Assembly: GCA_963678675.1 (NCBI GenBank)
Contig: OY783194.1
Coordinates: forward strand, 20,996,278-21,060,277
Direction: 5' to 3'
Length of the DNA: 64,000 bases
Source: Xiphydria camelus
Taxonomy: Eukaryota; Arthropoda; Insecta; Hymenoptera; Xiphydriidae
Shown here: piece by piece, positions 56,250 through 64,000 of the stretch
Layout: each line of letters starts with the position of its first letter
Numbering within the stretch: the stretch's first letter is position 1
The notes under the pieces: model-generated
What the model saw: the letters and a program-made list of their open reading frames with translations, nothing else
Told to the model about the DNA's origin: nothing
Database searches by the model: none
Position numbers and translations under genes: made by a program

Positions 56250-56499
56250 TGTGGCGAAAAGGATGTGGTCGCCATCTTATCGGCGGAGCGTTTCGTCCCG
56301 GAGTCGGCCTGTGGACTCGTCAGTAAGGCTAGGCCGACTCCTGCCTTAGACGCTCTGTGGTCCTCGGTGATAGACGGGCAGTTGCGGTCTTATATAGAAA
56401 CTTGCCCGTTGATGGGCCACTAACGAGAAGCCGAAAGCCGTGGAGTCGAAGGTCGGCGCCACCTGGCGGCAAGGCGCCGTAGCGCGACGGGCCGCTACA
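56250..56499 (-). repeat. TRIM LTR (5' LTR on the minus strand)
   Basis: 250 bp, identical to the other LTR except GCCGCTACA at the end. The primer-binding site adjoins it. Confidence 0.9.
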
Positions 56500-56539
56500 C
56501 CGTCTCACCTGCTGCGCCATCTCTCCCGACTTTACCCTA

Positions 56540-57646
56540 TTTACTTCGCGCATAGTTTATATCTGTAACGAGGTCTTCAATTCTCAGTAATTAAGAAGTT
56601 TCGATTTACAAAATTACTTTCACATGTTATTTGTAATTCTCGCTTTCAATCGAGCCTATATTCAATCAAATCGACTAATAGGTTCGAGAGATACGTTCCT
56701 TCAAAGGTAAGCGTTTTCACACTTTAAGGAATAATTTTTTTGTAATCTTCGGCAAATGAGAGGAAACTGCGCTGATTTTAGAAGTTCCTTTTCCCCAGCA
56801 CACTTGTAGATGGCGCTAATGATATATTTATATCAATTTATATGCTAAGAATATAAAATCTTTTCATCAACCAAAGTGCTAAGATAAAACATGAATTATT
56901 TGAAATATTAATTCGTTTATCCCAGTGCATAGGACAACAGAAAAATCCTATACATATATTCTACTAATAACTCGATTGAGATGAGTGTATCTCGGAAATA
57001 TCTCGGAAACGGTAAGAGATACGATGAAACGGAGAAAATGTTCGACCTTTGGGGGAGAGAAGGGTTCAATTTTTAGCAAGATGATATTACCAAAAAGAGC
57101 GAAACGATAATTTGTTTAAATAATAAACTTACGCAAATATTTTGAAAACGCTGTGAAGTACGACGAAAGGGAGAACATTTCCGAGTTTCGTCTAGGAAAT
57201 GGAACTTTTAACCGATACAGCCCGAGTAGGTCTCGATGAGGTAGTAGCAGGCTTCCGAGATGTAATTTAAATATAAGGCTTTGAGAGAGAGAGAGAGATA
57301 GGCGGGCCAGTCAAGGGCCTAGTCGGGTAGTATCAAGGAAATTACATTTTTCCTTATTCAAATTTAACTGGGTCTTGATGAGTAAACCAACGATAAATCT
57401 CGTCAGGATTAATCAGAATATAGTGTGAAATATGTTTTCAAAATATTAATATTTAGCAAGGGCTTAAATATAAAAACTTTTATTTCAAATTTTTATTTAT
57501 ATATTATGAAATAACGCCATAACATACGTTGTCAACATTCCTTCTGGGTTTAATGACAACATTAATCGCACTAATTTTCACTCAATGCTCATCAAAGGAT
57601 AAGTGGCATCCACTAAAGTCTGTTTTGGAGAATAATTACATTAGTA
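56540..57646. other. Unassigned AT-rich stretch
   Basis: A short (GA)n run at 57281-57299. No gene-like frame or element boundary recognised. Confidence 0.4.
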
Positions 57647-58420
57647 TCCCGAGTCGAAGATTTTGACCTGTTCCATTCTGAATAGACCTGCTTTAAGGTC
57701 TGTTTAGACCTGGGTAGACCGGGTAGAGTCTTAGAATACCTGTAAAGGGATTTTCCTCTAAAACCTGAGTTGTCCTGATATATAAATATGGCCTTCACTG
57801 TCCTTAATAAGTCGGATATATTCTTTCAAGCTAGTGGATGTCCTAACACGTCTGTTTAGCTCTTTTTCGTATAATTTAAAATTCATAGATAATCAATTAA
57901 ACATTCTGAACGGAAAATTATTTATAGGTAGCCTTGAATTGAAAGGAAAGGGGGGGGGCAATGTATTAGCAATTTTATTAATTCCTCTCTCTATAATGTT
58001 GATGAATCAATCAATCAATCAATAAAAATATACACATTTTTGTGAATGAATAAAATATAGATAAATAAAATTAAAATTAAATTTTCTTCATTGGAAGAGG
58101 AATTATTATAGCGGGAAAGGGAAGGAGTGAGGAATATGATGTTCCTATTTTCTCAACTCATTTCTTTTTCAACGAAAAGAATATAATAAAAATCTGACCT
58201 CAAATTTACTATAATTTTCATAAATTATGTTATTTAATACATTTAGTGGTTTTCAAATAATAATTAATTAATAGGGAACTTGCCTGTGTCAGATTTTTAA
58301 ATACTTTTGGTATTTATCTACTCTTTAAACCCCTTAACAATAGGTATTTGTAAAAAAGAAAATGATCAGTTATCTTGTTTAAATATTTTGTGATAGTTTG
58401 TGTTTAATTAAAGTTTGTCA

Positions 58421-58653
58421 TGTGGCGACCCGTCATGCTTTGGCGGCCTAACGCCAGATAGCGCCGACCCTCTCGACCCTCGGCTCGCGGATCCTGGCCC
58501 CCGACTGTCGGCTCTCGGTAGTAAAACTTCAGTAAATTTCTATATAAGAGGACCACAGGGCATCTAAGGCAGGAGTCGGCCTAGCCTTACTGTCGAGTCC
58601 ATAGGCCGATTCCGGGTCGAAATGGCGGACGTAATTTTCGTTCGTTCGCCGCA
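58421..58653 (+). repeat. Solo LTR related to the TRIM, left arm
   Basis: TGTGGCGACCCG ... CGCCGCA. Aligns with the reverse complement of the TRIM LTR, including AAGGCAGGAGTCGGCCTAGC. Confidence 0.7.
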
Positions 58654-58740
58654 GACAATTTTTGAACACGATTTTTCGACACGTGACGTTCATGACACTA
58701 AATGTGTTAAATACAAATTAAATAACTGCATATTTATTTA

Positions 58741-58882
58741 CCGTATGTCCCATAAGAAGCGCAATAAGTGACATTTACCTTCGGCAGTATTTACCGACGG
58801 TGCGCATATACCGACTCATGCATCGTCGGCAAATACTGCCGAAGGTAAATGTCGCTTCTTGCGTTTCTTATGGGACATGCGG
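58741..58882. mobile_element. 142-bp foldback, CCGTATGTCC ends, left arm
   Basis: Ends CCGTATGTCCCATAAG / CTTATGGGACATGCGG, TA on both sides. Interior CGGCAGTATTTACCGACGG relates it to the 41197 element. Confidence 0.88.
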
Positions 58883-59557
58883 TATACGTGGGAGGAAGGG
58901 GAAAAGGGTGGGGGAAACAAAATTCAGAAGGCCTTCTTAGACCTGGTTAGTACCTGCGATAGGATAATAACGGCTTTCCCAGGTCTACTGTGAAAAGTCC
59001 GTGTTAGACCTGTTTGCATCTGATATTCACCGTAACTAGGCTATGGAAGGACAAGCAAGGTTTACTTTCTACATTTCACGAAGACCTGGTTCATTCCTTT
59101 TAGACCTGCAAACGTTCATTCTGAGCAGGGCTTACTAGGTCAAAATCTTCGACTCGGGATTTCTCTCTTTGAAACCTTCCCTTCGATAGAAAAAGACTCT
59201 AGATACTCGTTATCAGAATGTATTTTTTTTTTATTTCCATTATAGACCCGTCCTTTAAAAGTACAACGTTATTTATTATACCCCGAGTCGAAGATTTTGA
59301 CCTGGTAAGCCCTGCTAAGAATGAACGTTTGCAGGTCTAAAAGGAATGAACCAGGTCTTCGTGAAATGTAGAAAGTAAACCTTGCTTGTCCTTCCATAGC
59401 CTAGTTACGGTGAATATCAGATGCAAACAGGTCTAACACGGACTTTTCACAGTAGACCTGGGAAAGCCGTTATTATCCTATCGCAGGTACTAACCAGGTC
59501 TAAGAAGGCCTTCTGAATTTTGTTTCCCCCACCCTTTTCCCCTTCCTCCCACGTATA

Positions 59558-59699
59558 CCGCATGTCCCATAAGAAACGCAAGAAGCGACATTTACCTTCG
59601 GCAGTATTTGCCGACGATGCATGAGTCGGTATATGCGCACCGTCGGTAAATACTGCCGAAGGTAAATGTCGCTTATTGCGCTTCTTATGGGACATACGG
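59558..59699. mobile_element. 142-bp foldback, right-arm copy
   Basis: Inverted counterpart of 58741-58882 inside the right arm of the palindrome. Confidence 0.88.
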
Positions 59700-59784
59700 T
59701 AAATAAATATGCAGTTATTTAATTTGTATTTAACACATTTAGTGTCATGAACGTCACGTGTCGAAAAATCGTGTTCAAAAATTG

Positions 59785-60018
59785 TCTGCGGCAAACGAAC
59801 GAAAATTACGTCCGCTATTTCGACTCGGAGTCGGCCTATGGACTCGACAGTAAGGCTAGGCCGACTCCTGCCTTAGACGCCCTGTGGTCCTCTTATATAG
59901 AAATTTACTGAAGTTTTACTACCGAGAGCCGACAGTCGGGGGCCAGGAGCCGCGAGCCGAGGGTCGAGAGGATCGGCGCTATCTGGCGTCAGGCCGCCAA
60001 AGCATGACGGGTCGCCAC
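59785..60018 (-). repeat. Solo LTR related to the TRIM, right arm
   Basis: Inverted counterpart of the LTR-like segment at 58421-58653. Left border approximate. Confidence 0.65.
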
Positions 60019-60731
60019 ATGACAAACTTTAATTAAACACAAACTATCACAAAATATTTAAACAAGATAACTGATCATTTTCTTTTTTACAAATACCTAT
60101 TGTTAAGGGGTTTAAAGAGTAGATAAATACCAAAAGTATTTAAAAATCTGACACAGGCAAGTTCCCTATTAATTAATTATTATTTGAAAACCACTAAATG
60201 TATTAAATAACTTAATTTATGAAAATGATAGTAAATTTGAGGTCAGATTTTTATTATATTCTTTTCGTTGAAAGAGAAATGAGTTGAGAAAATAGGAACA
60301 TCATATTCCTCACTCCTTCCCTTTCCCGCTATAATAATTCCTCTTCCAATGAAGAAAATTTAATTTTAATTTTATTTATCTATATTTTATTCATTCACAA
60401 AAATGTGTATATTTTTATTGATTGATTGATTGATTTATCAACATTATAGAGAGAGGAATTAATAAAATTGCTAATACATTGCCCCCCCCTTTCCTTTCAA
60501 TTCAAGGCTACCTATAAATAATTTTCCGTTCAGAATGTTTAATTGATTATCTATGAATTTTAAATTATACGAAAAAGAGCTAAACAGACGTGTTAGGACA
60601 TCCACTAGCTTGAAAGAATATATCCGACTTATTAAGGACAGTGAAGGCCATATTTACATATCAGGACAACTCAGGTTTTAGAGGAAAATCCCTTTACAGG
60701 TATTCTAAGACTCTACCCGGTCTACCCAGGT

Positions 60732-61193
60732 CTAAACAGACCTTAAAGCAGGTCTATTCAGAATGGAACAGGTCAAAATCTTCGACTCGGGACTCGTTGT
60801 GATGAAAAGTGAGGTATTGAGTGTTAATGATTTTACAACTATTTTCCCTTCTTTGATAGTACTGCTGTGGATGTTGAATGGCCTAGAAATCTCTGTTGTA
60901 TGTATTACGTGGAACAAGGTCTTTCTCATGTTGTCGGCGGCAATATGCTCTAACGTCTCATTGGGTGTTCTTATCGCACTTTTCATTTTCCCAAGAAAAC
61001 ATTCAAAAGTGAAGCAGTTCACTTTGTTTAAGTCACATCTAAGGTTTACCACGGTGTTGACAATATGTTGAAGATTACGCATGTTTCTCACCAGCATTTG
61101 TTCGCCGTACAAATGTGATAGAGTTAATAACGTAAATATCGTCAAAATGAAGTGTACCTCATATGAACCTCCTGAGCGAATTACCTCGTACAT
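60732..61193 (-). CDS. Unrecognised secreted-looking ORF, C-terminus replaced by palindrome
   Basis: A 153-codon minus-strand frame. Residues 15-30 (HFILTIFTLLTLSHLYG) could be a signal peptide. The middle has three Cys (RCDLNKVNCFTFECF) and balanced codon use, unlike the repeats nearby. The last 20 or so codons (60732-60792) come from the end of the palindrome, so the original C-terminus or next exon was lost or is spliced elsewhere. No family recognised. It is the best candidate for a second host gene, but low confidence. Confidence 0.35.
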   Translation of the reverse strand: MYEVIRSGGSYEVHFILTIFTLLTLSHLYGEQMLVRNMRNLQHIVNTVVNLRCDLNKVNCFTFECFLGKMKSAIRTPNETLEHIAADNMRKTLFHVIHTTEISRPFNIHSSTIKEGKIVVKSLTLNTSLFITTSPESKILTCSILNRPALRSV

Positions 61194-61812
61194 TTCTAAT
61201 TTTAAATAATTCCGTATACTGCTTTTTATGAAGTTAGCACAGATCGGTAACTATATTATACTTCTAAATATTACTTATTCAACAAGACAGCATTGATTGT
61301 ATTCCAAATTTATGGTAACTGCTTTAGTGTAAATATATAATATGCACGTTTAAGAATAACAATTTCTTCAGGCATGGGTCCGCCAAGTAGCAATTTGAAC
61401 ATTGATAGCCTGCTTTGGTATAGATAGTCATTTGTCATTTCGATCTCGGTTACTTGCGTTGGGCTTGTTTATACCTAGTGATTTGCAGGTTGGGCAACAG
61501 AAGATGCGTGAAGGGTTAATCGAAGTTCTCACTTGTACTTATGCACCTCTTATGTGTGTCGCCCACCCTAATAAGTATAGGTAGGTACTCAGTATAGACC
61601 CTTGGCACTGTATTCAGATCAATACTTTTTTAAGTGATTTTTTTTGGGAGTGAGGGTGAAAACGGGTTGAATTGTTGCTGAGCTTTTTGTCGACACGATT
61701 ATTAGTGGGAAATTTTTTTAAGTTTACGAGAACGCTGACGAGAATAAAGCGTTGACAGCGTCAGAGTCACACGTGCGATTACTTAGGTAATTCGAGAAAA
61801 ATATGTGTATAA
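61194..61812. other. Unassigned
   Basis: 61720-61770 resembles 32585-32625 (GCTGACGAGAATAAAGCG), suggesting this and the 61813 repeat are one larger dispersed element that elsewhere flanks the 32.7-kb region. Confidence 0.35.
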
Positions 61813-62000
61813 CAAGGAAGCTGGTTGTTTGTCTATAATCAACTCGAAGGCAGGAAAGCTGCGGCTCTTGTTAATACTTTCGCAAATTCCTCGACATTTG
61901 AGAGTGCCGATAATTGAAATTCCACAATGCTCATTGGTTGTCACCATCTGGTTAACGAAGGAAAATTCACGGTGATTCTTTCGCGAGTACTGTATAATAT
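61813..62000 (+). repeat. Dispersed repeat, second copy
   Basis: Same orientation as 37685-37875, with long shared blocks up to GCGAGTACTGTATA. Confidence 0.7.
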
Positions 62001-62071
62001 GGGGAATTCCAGCAGGTTTCAACATACTTCTGACCCCTGATGTTTTCTAATTCTGCTGTATTTTTTTTCTT

Positions 62072-63296
62072 GTAGCTCAATAACAGAAGTTGACTTGGTA
62101 TGAATTTAATTCCGATCGGGCTTTATGTCACAATGTTAGAGCTTTATTGAAATTCCTCGATCTTAAAATTTAGACATCTCTTTGTCGCCCTTTTACTCGA
62201 AAATGAGAAATCCCAGGTAGCACACTGACGTTAGAATAACGTCTCAGACGTCATTTTTTGGTCAGTATAGGGTTTCAGACGTCAGTTGTCGTAATATTAA
62301 CGTCACAGGGACGTCATATTTACGACGTACCTTGGACGTCAAAATTCAACGTCTTTTTGACGGAACTTTTCCGTCATTTTTAATGACGAACGAGACTTAG
62401 ACAAATTTCGATCTCCTGCACATATAGGGACTTGAAAATTTATTTATGAATAAATGGACAAAAATTGTCATTTGTTCAATTATTAAATCAATAAATTATT
62501 TCATTTCGAGTCTCCAGAATATGTTGAGCAAGTTATAAACTATACTGTTTATTAAAACGCACAGATTATTAAAGTAAATGAAAGACAATCAATTAATGTA
62601 GGATGAATAAACATTCATATAATTGTTTATTTATTTATTTATAATTATTTATTTATTTTTATTTATTTATTTATTATTTATTTCTTGCATAGACGCAAAT
62701 TGACATTAATATCAATTTGCGTCTATGCAAGAATATTTATCAAAAGACAATCATTTTAGAAAAATGTTGAGAAAAGAATAATACAATTATAAAATCTTAT
62801 TTATTCAAGCTCTTTCTTATTGACAGGAAAGGCAATATACATTTATTCATCAAACTTCAACGTAGAACGTCATTATGACGTGATTTTTCTGACGTCGTGT
62901 GGATGTGCAATTAAGTCGTCTTTGCGACGTTAAAATGACGTCATATTTTTCGTCATCTGACGTCAGAACTGACCTTCAAAAAACGTCATTTCGACGTTAG
63001 TGTGCTACCTGGGATTATACGAAAAAAGTTGCAAGGGTGAAAATATTGATTTTGCTTCAAACAAATCGAAAAATACACGCAATATTTTTTGAATGGTTAT
63101 ATGAGGAGGAATTTCAAATTAAAATATATCGATGTGTCCTAAAAGAAATATCACGTATATTACAGAAAAATACGTTACTCACTCCGAGATATGTGTTTTT
63201 TAACTGCAGCACCGAGTTACGATAAATCTGTAACATTGTGAGATCAAGCCCGATCGTAATGGAATTCATACCAAGTCAACTTCTATGATAAAGCTA
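62072..63296. mobile_element. TIR element split by the GACGT-rich MITE
   Basis: Outer arms GAAGTTGACTTGGTATGAAT / ATTCATACCAAGTCAACTTC and CCGATCGGGCTT / AAGCCCGATCG. About 420 bp remains if the inner MITE is removed. Confidence 0.75.
62212..63013 (-). mobile_element. 802-bp CCCAGGTAGCACA MITE, second copy
   Basis: Reverse-oriented relative of 26747-27727, with the same GACGT-rich ends and AT-rich core (TTATTTATT repeats). Flanked by AT on both sides. Confidence 0.88.
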
Positions 63297-63409
63297 CAAT
63301 AGTAGAAATGCCGATTCGAAACTCTTATAATGCTATTAAATTATAATTACGGCGTTATAATAGTTGCGAATCTACATTTTCATCAGATACGATTATCGGT
63401 ATATTTAAT

Positions 63410-63583
63410 ATGGATGAAATAAACGATATACGGGAGAGAACCTGCAATCGTGTAGGTACAAAACGGCATTATTTAATTCAACAAGAAGTTATTCTTGGAT
63501 TGCGACAGTATACCGAATTTCAAAAAATGAAACATAACCTCTTTACAATTAATCACGTATATATTATTTTATATAGGTGTTGA
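63410..63583 (+). CDS. Small ORF near the window end, unrecognised
   Basis: Fifty-seven codons starting MDEINDIRERTCNRVGTK. It could be a first exon. No domain seen, and no clear donor. Confidence 0.2.
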   Translation: MDEINDIRERTCNRVGTKRHYLIQQEVILGLRQYTEFQKMKHNLFTINHVYIILYRC

Positions 63584-63726
63584 TAATACTTAAAAGAAAA
63601 GCACCTAGGTATACTGAATTATTAAGGTTTTTTAAATTTTAGTAACAATTTTCTAATTTTCCAGTGCCATAATAAAACATTAGCAATGTGAAATTTGAGA
63701 AAACTTTTTCTTGCAGGAAATAATTA

Positions 63727-64000
63727 GAGAATACGGATCTCTCTCTCAATAAAGCCCTCTTGCAATCGAGACACAACTTTTTGCTCAAAATTGCATCCAA
63801 CTAGAGGATGCTGCTACTATGAGTCTGAGTATGTTCTGGCAGTCGAAATACCAGATAATGCTAATATAAGTACAGGTTATATCAGTGATGTAAATATGAG
63901 ATATGAGCAGATCCAATATGTATTAAGTGTAGAAAGCGAAGAGAAAAACACTGATAAAGCCAGAGAACAAGGAAACGAGGAGGAAGAACCAGATTTTTGT
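63727..64000 (+). CDS. Open frame running off the window, unrecognised
   Basis: From after a stop at about 63726 the frame stays open to 64000 and reads RGCCYYESEYVLAVEIPDN then an acidic stretch EEEEPDFC. A polypyrimidine-TTGCAG acceptor precedes it at about 63717. It could be an internal exon of a gene to the right. A second frame over the first part is also open, so the assignment is weak. Confidence 0.25.

Larger units (their letters stand above)
55619..56499 (-). mobile_element. 881-bp TRIM retrotransposon
   Basis: Two 250-bp direct LTRs (55619-55868, 56250-56499), TG...CA ends, with one visible difference. A 4-bp CCGT target duplication lies at 55615-55618 and 56500-56503. On the minus strand, TGGTGACCCCGACG next to the right LTR fits a tRNA-Trp primer site and GGGAGGGAG next to the left LTR is a polypurine tract. 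The 381-bp interior has no coding capacity. Terminal-repeat retrotransposon in miniature, very young. Confidence 0.92.
54430..56537 (-). mobile_element. 2.1-kb TA-flanked TIR element with nested MITE and TRIM
   Basis: Ends GGGTAAAGTCGGGAGAGATG and complement, TA on each side (54428-54429, 56538-56539). On the minus strand a Cys-rich transposase-like tail (CSGCTNYPNMCLRCGRK, stop at 54865-54867) survives. Two insertions lie inside: 55149-55458 and 55619-56499. Confidence 0.75.
57647..60792. repeat. Giant palindrome, 1.5-kb arms
   Basis: 57647-59159 and 59282-60792 are inverted copies of about 99 percent identity with a 122-bp spacer. Each arm also has its own inverted ends (CCCGAGTCGAAGATTTTGAC / GTCAAAATCTTCGACTCGGG), so each arm looks like one transposon copy. 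Small differences between arms argue that they are two real copies. Confidence 0.9.

Noticed and set aside
1..64000. tRNA or rRNA genes
   Set aside because: I looked for tRNA-like T-loop and acceptor patterns and rRNA-like blocks and found none I could support. The GC-rich zone at 44 kb is not rDNA by any motif I recognise.

Overview
This is a repeat-saturated window of an insect nuclear genome. The mix of mariner, piggyBac-like, pogo/Tigger-like and CsRn1-type gypsy elements, with spliced AT-rich introns, suggests a hymenopteran, perhaps an ant; that is inference. I find one convincing host gene, MOCS1, the two-domain molybdenum-cofactor gene. Its exons run from 4634 to 30821 on the plus strand. 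Almost everything else is mobile DNA, often nested.

Layout. 1-3330: GC-rich leader, an internally deleted gypsy-type retroelement (gag start joined to integrase) bracketed by an inverted repeat, then small hairpins. 3470-4040: two foldback MITEs just upstream of MOCS1. 4634-30821: MOCS1. Exons 1-5 (4634-6895) and 6 (11889-12123) encode the radical-SAM MoaA half. Exon 7 (29967-30022) carries the double-glycine stop of MOCS1A. Exon 8 (30208-30821) encodes the MoaC half. Introns 5 and 6 (about 5.0 and 17.8 kb) hold a stack of abutting MITEs, a Harbinger-like element with a MADF mini-gene, a deleted mariner, a non-LTR retrotransposon split by an almost intact pogo-like transposon with roughly 890-bp inverted arms, a THAP-domain element, TTAA-flanked elements, a TGACGTCA-rich MITE and a dead mariner.

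30822-44000: no host gene seen. There are foldbacks, a 3.3-kb element with long nested inverted repeats, tandem arrays of an about 131-bp unit in both orientations, a pogo-like C-terminal fragment, a piggyBac fragment split by a foldback, and an element with 120-bp inverted ends carrying a decayed CXC (tesmin/TSO1-like) gene. 44000-48760: GC-rich minisatellite and a minus-strand CsRn1-like gypsy wreck. 48760-57600: Tc1-derived foldback, small MITEs (one with a SAP-domain remnant), hairpin clusters, and a TA-flanked element carrying an 881-bp TRIM with nearly identical LTRs and a tRNA-Trp-type primer site. 57647-60792: a giant palindrome with 1.5-kb arms. 60793-64000: an unrecognised secreted-looking ORF, a MITE nested in another TIR element, and an open frame reaching the window edge.

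The MOCS1 exons together give the mitochondrial enzyme pair that turns GTP into cyclic pyranopterin monophosphate. The splice sites allow a MOCS1A-only product and two in-frame MOCS1A-MOCS1B fusions. The mobile elements form families whose ends, target duplications and captured domains recur through the window.
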